Origin: Halichoerus grypus
Lineage: Eukaryota > Chordata > Mammalia > Carnivora > Phocidae
Reading direction: 5' to 3'
DNA: 64,000 nucleotides
Assembly: GCF_964656455.1 (NCBI RefSeq)
Contig: NC_135721.1
Span: 79,836,754 to 79,900,753, forward strand
Below, piece by piece: positions 11,430 to 23,219 of the stretch (its first letter is position 1; every line of letters begins with the position of its first letter). The notes below the pieces were generated by a model, which did not search any database, was not told where the DNA came from, and saw only the letters and a program-made list of their open reading frames with translations. The position numbers were made by a program, and so were the translations under genes.

Positions 11430-12678
11430 TTCTGCCCTTACCTCCCAAATTCATGTCCTTCTCCTATGCAGAATGCATTCATTCCATCCAAACCCACAAA
11501 GTCTTAATTAATTCAGGCTTCAACTCCAAAGTCTAACGTCCAAAGTCTTATCTCAATATTCAAATCAGACACGAGTGAGGGTGGAAGTATGGTTCAGACA
11601 CACCATGTGGCCCCAGGCACGACGGTGGCACAGGCATAAATGAGACAGTCCCATTCCAAATGGCAGAAATAGGACGGAGAAGGTCCCGGGCAAGTCCAAA
11701 ACTTAGCAAGACAAATCCCACTGGAGCCTGAAGTTTGAGAATAATCCTATATGGTTCAGTGCCTCCCTTGGAGACCTACCTCCAAGGCTTCCATCAGAGG
11801 CCACCTGCCTGTTAGAACTGAGGTGGTGGCCCTCATGATCTCTGGATCGCCTTAGCGTCCTTCCTCCCCTTGCTTGAAGAATAGCGCACATTTGCGGCCA
11901 GATAGCTGGATGGTCTGGTCCTGTAGGATCCAAGACGTCCTACAACCACCCTTCATTCCATCCTCCTTGCTCCGTTCCTGTTAGTTCAAAGTGGCAGTGT
12001 CCCCGCACTCCTGGCCCCTGTGGAGACTGCTGGTCACCTCCATGAGCCACACCTGGCATCTCTTCATCAAACGGTTGTTCAGCCTCACGCTTACATTCTC
12101 CTTAGAACATGCTTTCTCATTTTTTTGCAATATGGATAGGCTAAGAATTTCCTAAACGCCCAAGTTCTGGTTCCTTTTTGGTTAACAATTCCTTCTTCAG
12201 TTTATTCTTTCCTCTTGCATTTTACTCTAAGCAGTCAGGAGGAACAAAGCCAGTCCTACGACCCTTTGCTTAGAAATTTCCTCAGCTCACCAACAATGTC
12301 ATTGCTCAAAGGTCCCCAGAACAGGAGAACACAGTTCAGCTAAATTCTTTGCCACCTTATAAGGAGGAGTGCCCTCCTTCCAGTGTCCAATAATGCGTTC
12401 CTCATTTCCCTCTGAGACCTAAGATGCACTATTCTTTAACATTCATATTTCCACCAGTGTCCTCTTCATGATTATTTACATATTCTCTAAGAAAAGAGAA
12501 GCTTCTCTCCAGCTCTCCTCTTTTCTTTCTGAGCCCTCACCAGAGCTACCTTTAATGTCCATATATCAAGCATGCACTTCAAACTCTCCCAGGCTCTACC
12601 CACTGCCTGGTTCCACAGCTGCACCCACATTTTTAGCTATTTGTAAGAGTACCACCCCACTTCCTGGTAACAAAATCT
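11430..12678 (-). mobile_element. MaLR internal region
   Basis: Near the 3' LTR it resembles MST/THE-type internal sequence (ccaaattcatgtccttctc..caaagtcttaattaattcaggcttcaactcc in plus orientation). There is no long open frame, which is as expected for MaLR. Confidence 0.65.
12655..12672 (-). promoter_or_regulatory. MaLR primer binding site (tRNA-Leu-like)
   Basis: The minus strand reads TGTTACCAGGAAGTGGGG a few bases inside the 5' LTR. It closely resembles the complement of a tRNA-Leu 3' end (TGGTACCAGGAGTGG), as used by ERV-L and MaLR elements. Confidence 0.65.
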
Positions 12679-13021
12679 GCATTAGTTTGCTCAGGTGTCC
12701 ACAGCAAAATATCACACACTGGGTGACTTAACTAACGAAACTTATTTTCTCACAGCCTGAAAACTGGAGGTCTGAGATCAGACTGCTAGCTTGTGAGGAC
12801 TCTCTTCCTGGCTTGCAGACACCACCTCTCCTTAGGTGTGCATATGGAGAGGGAGGTCTCTCTCTTCCTCTTCTTCAAGGCCACCGATCCCAACATGATG
12901 GTTCTACCCTCATGACATCATCTAACCCTAATTACCCACAAAGGCCCCACCTCACACTGGGGGTTAGTGCTTCAACTTATGAATTTGGGGGGGACATGAA
13001 CATTCAGTCCAATACATAACA
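12679..13021 (-). repeat. MaLR 5' LTR
   Basis: Same family and orientation as the LTR at 11,045-11,429: minus-strand start TGTTATGTATTGG, an aattcataagttgaagc block, and cagtgtgtgatattttgc near the end. Divergence from its partner is obvious by eye, implying great age. Confidence 0.8.
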
Positions 13022-13029
13022 GTTGGGTA

Positions 13030-13145
13030 TGGGTCACAGTCACCTCATTTGCAGATGAGGAAATTCAAGTCGAGAGAGATGAATTGGGCTTGGATCCAGG
13101 TCTCAATGGTGAATCCCAGGCCTTCTCTACCTGTCACACCACCTG
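13030..13145 (+). repeat. MIR fragment
   Basis: The string cctcatttgcagatgaggaaattcaag followed by ttggatccaggtct is the MIR core and 3' part in forward orientation. Confidence 0.65.
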
Positions 13146-14735
13146 CCATTCCCCCTGCAGTTGATGAATGAGTGAATGGAGGGAGGGTTTATTGTTTCTT
13201 CATTACTGGTGTCATCAAAGCCTCTGACCTGGGCCCTCCCACCCCTGATCTGCCCTATACACCGGGGCCTGGCTAAAGTTCTGGAACATTACTCAGTGTC
13301 TGCTGAGTCTAACCAGTCTTCACTTACTGCCCCTGAACACAGCCACATCTCCAGGGCTAAGCTGGCCCGAATGCCCCCATCAGCCCTGCAGCTCCTTGAA
13401 CCAGCCTCTATGCAGTGAAACTTTCTGAGTGATAGATGTTGGGTGCCATCCCCAGATCTAACACAGCCAATCCACGTAGGGCAGCTGAGTCACGTCGTTC
13501 TCTTTCCTCTCAGCCCCACTGCCAACAAAGCCTTCCCCAGGGCAGAGCTCGCTGCACACACCCCTGGGTCCTAGGCCCAGCCCAGCCCAGCACTCCACCA
13601 AGGCGCTGCACAAGTGCGATCAGGGCCCGGTCGGCCTGTGGCAGCCGCACATCCAACTTCTTCAGGGTGGTCCCACGACACCATCACTCCACACAGCAGG
13701 CGAGGCCAGGGTCAGGGCAACCTGAGCACATGCGGCCCACCGTCAATGGGTGCTGAATGAAGGAGGGATGTGCCTGGCTTGGATTACATGCGGCAGGCTT
13801 GTTGGGTGTGCCCTGGGAAATGGCGGGTCGCAGGGCCCTGGGATGTTCATTCTGAAGCCAAGACTCCAGATGAAGAAGGGAAAGAGAGGTAAGGCAGCAG
13901 GGCAGCAAAGAGCCGGACGCAGACCCTCTGGCTCTACTCTAGCTCCTATTACCGACCGGCCATACACTGTGAACAAGGGACCTAAATTTTCTGTGCCTCA
14001 GAAATGAGGTAACACGAGTACCTACCACAGAGGGTTGTCATGGGGACCAAATGAAACCATACATGCTAGATGCCTGACACCTGGGAGAAGCACGTTTGTC
14101 TGCGTCACTCTCAATATGGTTACTACACGGCTGTCTGGTACCATGGAGATATTGGACACAATGCCCTCTTTCTGCAAGAATAAGTCTTGGTATGAATGAT
14201 ACTTAAGTGTCACTTCATAGCTGCTTTTTACTATGTTGGAGAAGAGAGTATCACCTCTCAGCCAAAGAAACAGTGCAGGATCTAGTCTTTTCTTCTAAAT
14301 CAATGGTCCTCACAGGTAGCTATGTTGAAGTCACCCTTCCTACAAGCTGTGATGACATGTTTGGCCTGAGGGGACACATCACCTGTGCAGCACTGAGCAG
14401 CAGGGGGCTGTCAGCTTCATAAAGCAGTCCCTGCCCCCCTCCCTAATATTAAGAAACTGACAATCTATTTCAGGGGAAAAACGAGGAGGCAGAGGGGTGT
14501 GTGTAGGTGCCCAGCACTGACAAGCGGCAGGCTTGGATGGGGCTGTGCAGTTTGGTAGGAGGGCTCCTGGCACCCCAGGCTACCGTCTCCTCTGCCCAGG
14601 ATGTCAGTGGGAGCTGGAACAGAATTGATTTTTGCACTTAATTAAAAAGTACTGCACTGGAGATAGCTGTAACAGACAAGCAAGACAAGCTGAACTCAGG
14701 GAAAGAATGAGAGGTCACAGAGCTAGATCTTGGGT
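13146..14735. other. Intronic sequence with one MIR
   Basis: A reverse MIR is seen near 13,935-14,090 (tgcctcagaaatgaggtaacacgagtacctaccacagagggttgtcatggg). The remainder, including a GC-richer part at 13,430-13,740, shows no exon signals I trust. Confidence 0.5.
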
Positions 14736-14839
14736 GACGTGGCAGATAGAATTTTCCAAATTTGGCCACAACACTGTCTCCCCTCCCACTCACCCTCCTG
14801 GCAAAGTGACTTTGGCACTCCCCTTGTTAAGTGACAGGA

Positions 14840-15300
14840 GTCGTGTCTCATTCCCATGTGCGGGAGACCTTGTGATAGCCTCCACTGACAGAGCACACTG
14901 GAAATGCCACTCGTGATCCAAGGCATGAAGATGCCATGCGCTCACTCTCGGAACCAGCTGCCACGCTGCAAGGAAGCCCAAGCCCGCCCACCATGGAGAG
15001 GCCACAGCTGGTGTTTGACAAACAGCCCAACAGAGGTTCAAGCCAACTGCCAGCATCAACTGCCAAACCTGTAAGCGAGCGCGCCTGCAGGTGGCTCTGC
15101 TCCCACCAGCACATCCTCCACAGCCTCCTAGACTCAGCGGAGGCCCCAGACCTGGCGGAGTAGAGACAGTCTCCTGGGCGTGCCCCGCCCAAGGTCCTGA
15201 TCCACAGAACATGAGCTAAGCGTATCAAAGTGATTATTGTTCTACACCATGGAGTTTTGGGGGTGATTTGTTATACAGCGAGAGTAACTGGGGCAGATTT
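14840..15300 (+). repeat. Ancient LTR (MLT1-type or related)
   Basis: Landmarks are ccttgtgatagcctccactgacagag, gcatcaactgccaaacctg, ggccccagacctggcggagtagagac and the terminal gttttgggggtgatttgttatacagcgagagtaact. These fit the 3' part of an old MaLR-type LTR in plus orientation. The left boundary is vague and the exact family is uncertain. Confidence 0.5.
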
Positions 15301-15403
15301 CACTTTGACCTCTCGTGAGATTTCCCAGTCCAGACCACGCCTACACAATAGGAGTGCTGACACTGCTATCACCGGGTATAAAGATCTCACATATGAGCTT
15401 CAG

Positions 15404-15404
<1 letters not shown>

Positions 15405-15436
<32 letters not shown>
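15405..15436. repeat. (CA)16 microsatellite
   Basis: An uninterrupted run of 16 CA units, the longest pure dinucleotide tract in the window and a likely length-polymorphic marker. Confidence 0.95.
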
Positions 15437-15439
<3 letters not shown>

Positions 15440-17390
15440 TGCATTTGTGATAAACAAGTGTGCGATGGAAAGAGGAAAACACATCCCAACAGGCTTTTTT
15501 GGAAAATGTTACAGAAACATTGGAAACATGTACAATTGAAGGCTAACCAAGCATCCAAATAATAGATGAGAAGAATTCTGTCAGGAAAGATGCCAAGATC
15601 TGAACTTCAATATAGTTTTACTGGAAACATCAAGAGTTCTAGATAACCTAATACACCCAAATAAAAAAGCAGGGTCATAAAAACCAACAAGAAGGCCCCG
15701 TGCTGATTCCCATGCTGGATTGGAAATTGGGGTAGAAGGGTTTTAGCCAGAGGATGCATTTTTCAGATAGCCCAAGGAATCCAATCCATGCAAGTCTGAG
15801 TGTATCAGAGACAGATAGGTGGCTTTACAGGAACTGAGAAAGAGAGAAGAAATAAAAAAGAGACGGAAGGTGAAAGTTACCAAGGCTGTGAGGACATAAA
15901 AGTATTTAAATTGCTTTCCCAAAATGCTGCCTCCAACCAGGCAGCTCCTTTCCCTCTGCAAAGACACTGCTCAGCTAGCTTAGAGGACTTGGTGTGTCCT
16001 TTTGTCATTGTCAGTGGACAGGACTCTCAGGGGACCTTCTCCCCAAGGGCCTCTCTCAGCCTTGCAGTCCCTCAAGGAGTATGTCATTATCAGGGTGGGG
16101 GAGGTGAGGAGGCAGACATGCAGGGACCCCGCAGCAGGAACAGATTGCCTCTGTGCAGGTCTATGATGAAGGGAGGGTTCCCTGGGGCTGTGATCCAATC
16201 ACTTTGATCTCCCATCTCCTGCTGGGAGCACCCAAGTAGGCAGTAGCTCTCCTCTACCCACACATGTCTGGCTGGGAGAAGGACTTTCTGATCTCCTGAT
16301 CTCCTTTTAGGGGCTGCAGGAAATGGGTGATGTGCTGCTGACTGCATATGGCTTGCCATTTCCTCCTTGGAGGGCAGAGAGTGACAAGGTCTTTGGAGGT
16401 GAAGGCCGTGACTTTGTAGAGATGTGAGGAGAAATTTTCTCTCCTCTGGGTCAGTCCCTAACAGTCACCACGTGATGTGAGGTTTATGCAACCAGAGGGC
16501 CCCCTGCTCAGGGGGAAGGAAGTATAAGCTTCGAGGACTTCCACTTTTCCCCAAGGCTATGGTCCTTCAGGGTCAATGTCTTCATAATCACCTGTTGAGG
16601 CTCATGGAGAGCCCAAGGGCATTTTAGAGGACATCTGAACGACTAGTATCTCTTAGTCCTTGATATAGAAGAGTCCAGCTTAATAAGAAAATTCAAATAT
16701 TTTGCATATGAGATCTCACTGTATGACTCGCTTAAAGAGTCTAAGATGATCTGAGTAGGGGTACCTCACCTTGGGGTTGTGCCACAATTGTCAAAAGCTC
16801 ACATGCACGTGATCATATCTGCTCTTCACCCAATCCCAAGAGGCACTATGCCAGCACTCTTGGTGCCCCTAAGAATGTCACACTGCAGGATGTTAGTAGG
16901 TCTGGCATGGGCAAAGGAAGGAAACAATAGGCTTCCTGACGAGGCTAAGATATTCTTGAACCTTCACTATGCTAATAAGCTAAATTTTCAAAAATTTAAT
17001 TTTAGTTTGATAAGAACACTTAACACAAGATATACCCTCTTAACAAATTTTTAAGTGTCCAGTACAGAATTGTCTCCCACATAGTATCGATGGCCATAGG
17101 TACAAGGTTATACAGAGATGTCCAGAATGAAGTCATCCTACTTACTGGGAACTTTGTCACTGGGCATAAGTTTAGGTTAAGCAAGATGAATAAGTTCTAA
17201 TAAGCTAAGTTTTACTGCAGGAGTTTTTTGGTAGGCCTAGGGCTCTTTTGAAAATGAAGAAAGGATTCTGAAGATTTGGAAAGATGATGAGTTGCCAAGA
17301 TAATATCAACATAACCAAGGGTCAGAGCCAGGCCTGGGCCCCAGGGGTCCAAACACCCGATTCATGGTTCTAGAGACACAGCTAGTTTAT
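15440..17390. other. Intronic sequence, nothing recognised
   Basis: No splice-site-bounded open frame, RNA gene or repeat family was recognised. Confidence 0.5.
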
Positions 17391-17394
17391 ACAC

Positions 17395-17515
17395 CAGTGG
17401 TTTTCAACCAGGGGTAATTTTGTTCCCCAGGAGACATGGGGAACATTTCTGGCTGTCACAACTGGGGTACAACATGCTACTGGGATCTAGTGGGTAGAAA
17501 CCAGGAGTGTGGGGC
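17395..17515 (+). mobile_element. MER20-like hAT-Charlie transposon, left part
   Basis: It begins with ccagtggttttcaaccagggg (terminal inverted repeat plus the gcgatttt-type start) and continues through ggctgtcacaactggggta and gggatctagtgggtagaaacc. This is a non-autonomous DNA transposon relic. It breaks off exactly where a SINE begins. Confidence 0.8.
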
Positions 17516-17692
17516 TCCTGGGTAGCACAATTGGTTGAGCATCCAACTTGTTTTCAGCTCAGGTCATGATGTCAGGGTCATGAGATCGAGCCCTGTGTCA
17601 GGCTCCATACTCAGCGTAGAGTCTGCTTAACACTCTCTGTCCCTCTCCCTCTGCCCCTTCCCACCCCCCCCAAATAAATAAATCTTAAAAAA
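17516..17692 (+). mobile_element. Older Can-SINE inside the MER20-like element
   Basis: A diverged head (gggctcctgggtagcacaattgg) is followed by gctcaggtcatgatgtcagggtcatgagatcgagccc, a CT-rich body and AAATAAATAAATC with a short A-run. The element sits between the two MER20-like halves; the duplicated aaaccagg at its edges is the probable TSD. Confidence 0.85.
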
Positions 17693-17762
17693 AACCAGGG
17701 GGCTGCTCAATACCCCACAATAAAGAATTGTTTGGCCCAAAGAATGTGAAGGCTACAAAGCC
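17693..17762 (+). mobile_element. MER20-like transposon, right part
   Basis: ggctgctcaataccccacaataaagaattgtttggcccaaagaatg continues the same element after the SINE. The terminal inverted repeat is degraded (gaaggctacaaagcctgg). Confidence 0.75.
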
Positions 17763-20700
17763 TGGGTTGATATGGCAGGTGGCAGGCACTCCCTGTGGGT
17801 CTGTCCCTGTCCCTTGCCGAAGGCCATTGTGGTAGAATGAATGCAGATGCTGGCTGCGGTTTGGCTGTACCCTGGCTGCCACTCAGCATCACACTCCTCT
17901 CCCCACTTTGGCTCTGAGACCCGGACAGCTGCAGGAACTGAGCTTGGACCCGCTCCTGGGAGTCAGGGGGGCCGGCTGCCAGCCACTTTGTGTGGGTTTG
18001 CTTTGAGGAACAAGGAGGTGGAGGGTGATGAAGAGTGTGTTTGCTAGACAGAATGATCCAGAAGCACTTGGAGATTCATGGATAACACCGAAAAGTACTA
18101 TTTGGACTTCTGTGATCTGGGGAGGGGGTTATTGCCCTTCTTGGTGCTGAAGTGGGCAGGTTGGGGCTGGCTTCTGGAAGGCTGCTGAACTCTCCAGCCA
18201 AGAGTGAGTGTGGCACGTTTATGCTCCCGTTCTAAAGTGTTAGGGACGGCGGGCCTCCAGAACCATCAGTCCTGACCCCAGTTTGCTGTGAAAGCAAAGA
18301 AGGATCTGTGGCATTTTGGCTGATAGACAGGAGCTGGCCCTGATGCGCCCAGGGAAGGCCAGCAGGAAGCTTCCCCGCCTCCTGGCTTGCGTGTGTGGCC
18401 TCCTCCCGGCAGGCCGCCCATGGTTCTGAAGCCCTGACAACACGCGTGCACACACTAGTGGTGGGGAGCCTCTGTGCTGCTCTCACTGTAACTCACCCTC
18501 AGGCCGACTGTGGGCCTCACACGGTGCTGCCATGTGCCCCCAGGGGCATGTGTCCTGCTCTTGGTCAGGCCCATGTCTCCCCCCCAGCAGGGTGCCACAT
18601 CCATAGTGGAAAGGGCCCCTTCCTCTCCCAGAGCTCTGCTGGACAGCAGTAAGCACACATCCCCAGTCAGCTCCCATTTGCAGCCCTCCTAACCCATAAC
18701 TGTTAAGCTCCCATAACTATCTGACCCATGACCTGACCCATAACTGTCAAGCTCCTAACTCAGTCTCTTCTTCCTATCTCAAAGGAACAGCTACGGAGAG
18801 CCGTGCCCACACCCACCTCCCCAGGGAGCAGCCATGGGCCTGCACCTGTGCGTGTACAAGCACGTGTTCTTGTGCAACCGAGCGGCCGTGCCTCCCTGGC
18901 CCCTGCACCTTCTGGACACCTGCCAGCTCTGAAAGCCACCATCCCCCAGTGCCGCATCATATGTCTCAAGGGCAAGCCACCGCCCCCCCACCCCCACCCC
19001 CCAAAGCCAAGGTGATGAGGCCAAACAGAGGCACGGGAAGTTTCTCCGGCACCATGGCCCACTCCATTACTGTGGTCTCCACCTTGGAGGGAAAGACAGT
19101 ATCTATGTGGACTTTCTGGCCCTAAGTAGGGGCTGCATTCCCGTGTGGGGATGTGTCACTCTGGGAGTGAGGATGGCTCTGCGGATGAGAGGGAGCCACA
19201 CAAGGGAGCAGGTCGGAGACACAGCAGGAGACAGAGCACAGGGGGATGAGGCAGCCAACGTGCCCTGGGGGGGCCCGGATGCTCAGGGCAAGTGGGGGGC
19301 AGAGGGGGACCCGTGAGGCAGGGTGGTCTGTGGACAGGCCAGCAGCTGCAGCAGGACACGGGCACTCCCCTCCACCATCCACCATGAGCCCTATTCATGC
19401 TTTTAGGCTCCATTTGCAAAACAGCTCCCCCTGAAACTTTGATGAGCACTGTCGGGAGTTTATTTCCCTCTTCTGTGCTCTGCCCTGTCACACATCTGTG
19501 TAGTTTAGGCCCTCTTCAGCCTCTGTACTTGCTGCTTTGACCTCCCCCCACAAAGACCCACGAGGACATAAACCTCATCCTATTCACCCTGGATCCAGTG
19601 CCGAACGCTGGTGCTGCCCCCAGAGCGCCCCATAGTCTGAGTGTGGAGCCAGCCTGCACTTGATGAATGGCCCCGGGCCCAGTGTGCAGCTGTTCCCACG
19701 GCCGAGGGGGAGGCTCAGACACAGGCAGGGCCCAGTCTCACGTCCAAGTCCTCGGAGGAGCCTGGATGCGGAACGGGGACCCGACCAGACCTCTGGGTGG
19801 CACTCATACTTGCAGGCAAGCAGCCCTTCTCCCGAGGCAAACTATCACAGAGTGGAGACAGAGTGAGCTGGGTTTAATGTAGCTAAATGAGGGGGGGGTA
19901 AAATGCTGAGGCTTCAGTTCTTTACAGATTCTTCTGGACTCAGCACCTGAGAAGCTGTAGCAACATGTGACCCTGTGCCTTTGACACCTCATTCCAATGC
20001 CATAATCTTTTCACTGAAGTAGGAAGGCCCTGTTAACTCAGTAGAATTTATAGCATCGCATTCCTTTCTTTAAAATTGCTTCAAAGGAGATTAGGCCAAA
20101 GGGCAGATGGGCAGAGACAGGAAACCGGAACAGCCCCGCTGGCTCTAGGGTGTCTGGTCGTGCTACGGTTTTGTCCTGTTACAACTTTGCCTCACATTTG
20201 GATTTCCAACAGGCCTCTGGCTCATTTTCTGTAAAGCTTCTACAGAACTACCAAAATTATTAGATTAAATAAAATGAATTTGGATGAAATCTCTGTAAAG
20301 TCTGGCATCCTTCTGAAAGATTTCTGGAATGGAATAAGAAAAGATGGAACACTTTATTATTTACTCAGGTATGCCAAGCTCATGTGCTTTCTGAAATTTT
20401 TTTTAAAACAAACCAGATGGAGAGAAATCACTTCATCCACCCTGAAAGGCCGCAGCAGGATGGTCAGTTATGTGTGGAAGGAGCAGTGTGCTTCAAGGGG
20501 AAGCAGGATTTCTGAGGCTCAGTTATGAGTCAAAGCTATTATTTCCATTAGCGCTTCCCATGGGCCTACAGCATCCCAGGACTGGCAGGCAGCCTGCAGG
20601 CTCTGCAGGATGATTTGAATTTCCTTCCTGTATTTGTGTGCTTCTTAAGACAGGCTGCTTCCAGGAAATGCGAGCTGCACACCCCACCTGGGCGCACCCT

Positions 20701-21157
20701 CAGAGATGCAGGTGAGGAACGGGTCCTCTCCTGCCACCGCCCTGCTGGGAGCAGCCCGGCCCTGGCCACGAAGCACCTCCCTGAGTAGGTGCCCAGATTT
20801 GGACTTTCATCTGTGTCCAATCTTCATTTGGAAAAAGCTCCTAACTTTCTCTAAGGAGCCACCATCATGAGGCCATGTGTGGTTGTTATTATCACATTAA
20901 AGTGATTAGAAAAGGAAATTTGGAAGAAGCTGAGGTGTCGGAATCTAGGGGAACTCAGTTCTACTGGTTCACCTACCCCCCACTCTGCTCTTGCCTGAAT
21001 TACTGGTCTCATCTTGGAGGGAAGTGGATTACCTCCCAGACCAAATTACACGACTGACTGTCCACACAGTCCTACCTTCTGGAGAGCTGCTAGGCATCCA
21101 CTCCCCCTGTGGCCGAGGAGTCTTAGCAGGGGAGAATGTGGGAACAGTTTAGTAAGC
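17763..21157. other. Intronic sequence, nothing recognised
   Basis: It includes GC-rich stretches near 18,340-19,340 and a C-run near 18,980-19,000. Several frames stay open there by composition only. No repeat family or exon was recognised. Confidence 0.5.
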
Positions 21158-21170
21158 AGTGCTTCATGCC

Positions 21171-21471
21171 TTCCTACTATCTTCTTCTTCTTCTTTTTTT
21201 TTTTTAACATATAAAACGGAAGGGGAAAATGAAGGGGGGTAAATCGGAGGGGGAGACGAACCATGAGAGATGCTGGACTCTGAAAAACAAACTGAGGGTT
21301 CTGGGGGGGGGATGGGTTAGCCTGGTGATGGGTATTAAGGAGGGAACGTATTGCATGGAGCACTGGGTGTTATACGCAAACAATGAATCATGGATCACTA
21401 CATCAAAAACTAATGATGTAATGTATGGTGATTAATGTAACATAATAAAATTAAAAAAAAAAAAAAAAAGA
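21171..21471. mobile_element. L1 3' fragment with twin-priming inversion
   Basis: A perfect 13 bp TSD, agtgcttcatgcc, lies at 21,158-21,170 and 21,472-21,484. The first about 45 bp (ttcctactatcttcttcttc, T-run, aacatataaa) are the reverse complement of the L1 segment atatgtt-A-run-gaagaagatagcagga. From about 21,218 the forward L1 3' UTR follows (ggaaggggaaaatgaagggggg) to poly(A). The opposed halves meet at adjacent L1 positions, the signature of twin priming. Confidence 0.9.
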
Positions 21472-21484
21472 AGTGCTTCATGCC

Positions 21485-22993
21485 AAAGGGCAGGATGAGT
21501 TATCCTCGCGTGGTGGGTTAGTTTATCTTCTATGACTTAACTCTGGGCACTGTTTTCTACTGTGGATGTGGAGGCTGAGATGGTCGGGGGTCTGTGGAAA
21601 AAGAAGGCCCTCAGCCCCACACCAGCTCTGTCCTGGAGCAGGTGACTCAGAAAGCAGCCCCACTGCATGAGTCCCACAGCATGGGCCTCCAAGCACTGAC
21701 CCACCAGGGTGGATGAAGGAAGGGAGTCAAGACCCTGGCCCCACACAGGCCGTTCCCAGGGTGGATGTTGTTACCCCCATGGCCCCCTGCTGACACACAA
21801 GTGTAAACAGCAGTATCTTTTACTTGCTTTGAGCTTCTCCTTGTTTAGAATAAAGACTTCTCAGCAAAGAGTGTCCCTAAGCTGCAGCCCATGGAGTTGG
21901 GGACATAGCTCAGAGCCTCCTCTTCCAGCCTTTTTTCCTACATGTCTGCCCTCCCGCCCTCCCAGTGGGGTCTGCGTCTGGGTTTGCATGGCGCCCCTCA
22001 CGTGGCGCTATCAGAGCAGTCCACAGAGCTGGGCGAGGCTGCCTGTGCAAAGGTATGTCTCCTCTGACTCTCCTCCAGACGGCCTTGTTCAGCCCCGGGC
22101 CTGGTGCGCTGTGCCCGCACTCACGGCAGAGTAGCTCCACGAGTAGTTTGTCATCAGTGGATGAAAGAAAGAAATGAATGACCCAAGGGCAACCGCACTA
22201 AAGGTGGGCGGTATCTCCCCAGGTTTGTAATAAGGAAAAGGGTGAATTCTGGAGCCCCAGAACGATAAGGTACTTTCCACGGATTTCTTGTGGAGATCCA
22301 GCAAAGCTCTGGAAAAAGTGATCTTACAGATGAAGTGTGACTAGGTGGGAGTCTGTTGGAAACACAATGCTGAGTTCACAGCTCCTATCCTTGGAGCTGG
22401 AGAGGGCTTTGCAGAGCTCCCTTTCAAATCCTCCATTCACTGAGGAGGAAGTAAGTCATCCCAAAGGAAGCTCATTTTGTTTTTGTGGTAAGGGTAAGGT
22501 AAGACTCCCTGGGCTCCTTGATAAGGGGATTCCATTAGCCTGTTAGACATGGCCCTTCCATGCCAGAGGAAACAGGAAAACTCCTGTGTGTGAGAGTGTG
22601 GATTTGCCTTTCCTAACTAGAAGACAGTTCCCGTGTTTGCTCGTTGCCAGAAGGGCTCAGCTACAATAACCACCTGAAATGGGATTCTCTAATACTAAAA
22701 TCATTACCATCAAGTAGCAGGATAATTCACATATCTTCTCATGGGTTCATTTTGCTGCTTGCACTTCCAGAAAATGCTTTGAAAATCCTTGTTGTCTATG
22801 CTCAGATGCTCCAAGGAAACACAAATGAGGCTGTCCACAGTCACAGTGGACAAGTGCCTGGCCCCAAACTTTACACATAAACAACTGTGGGAGGCAGTTC
22901 AGATGTACTTCTGAGTAAAGTCACAGGTCACTCCTGATCTGCTCTCTGAGCTTCCGGAACAAGGGGCAAATAAAACAAACTGCCCAGAGCTTT
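21485..22993. other. Intronic sequence, nothing recognised
   Basis: No exon or repeat family was recognised. Confidence 0.5.
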
Positions 22994-23008
22994 AAAATGC
23001 CTTGAATG

Positions 23009-23204
23009 GGGGCGCCTGGGTGGCTCAGTTGGTTAAGCGACTGCCTTCGGCTCAGGTCATGATCCTGGAGTCCCGGGATCGAGTCCCACATCGGGCTCCC
23101 TGCTCAGCAGGGAGTCTGCTTCTCCCTCTGACCCTTCCCCCTCTCATGCTCTCTGTATCTCATTCTCTCTCTCAAATAAATAAATAAAATCTTTAAAAAA
23201 AAAA
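23009..23204 (+). mobile_element. Young Can-SINE with 15 bp TSD
   Basis: A perfect TSD, aaaatgccttgaatg, lies at 22,994-23,008 and 23,205-23,219. The internal RNA polymerase III promoter is visible: A box tggctcagttgg and B box gatcgagtcc. The element ends AAATAAATAAATAAAATC plus poly(A). It is nearly identical in its head to the SINE at about 3,555. Confidence 0.95.
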
Positions 23205-23219
23205 AAAATGCCTTGAATG

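Larger units (their letters stand above)
11045..13021 (-). mobile_element. ERVL-MaLR provirus (MLT1-like), LTR-internal-LTR
   Basis: Two related LTRs in the same (minus) orientation, each starting TGTTATG on the minus strand, lie at 12,679-13,021 (5') and 11,045-11,429 (3'). About 1.25 kb of MaLR-type internal sequence lies between them. A tRNA-Leu-like primer binding site sits just inside the 5' LTR. MaLR elements are old, non-autonomous relatives of ERV-L that code for no complete retroviral gene set, and no open frame is seen here. Confidence 0.8.

Noticed and set aside
23011..23085. tRNA-like gene (A and B boxes)
   Set aside because: These are the tRNA-derived heads of Can-SINEs, with SINE bodies, A-tails and TSDs, not functional tRNA genes. 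The same applies to the other SINE heads.
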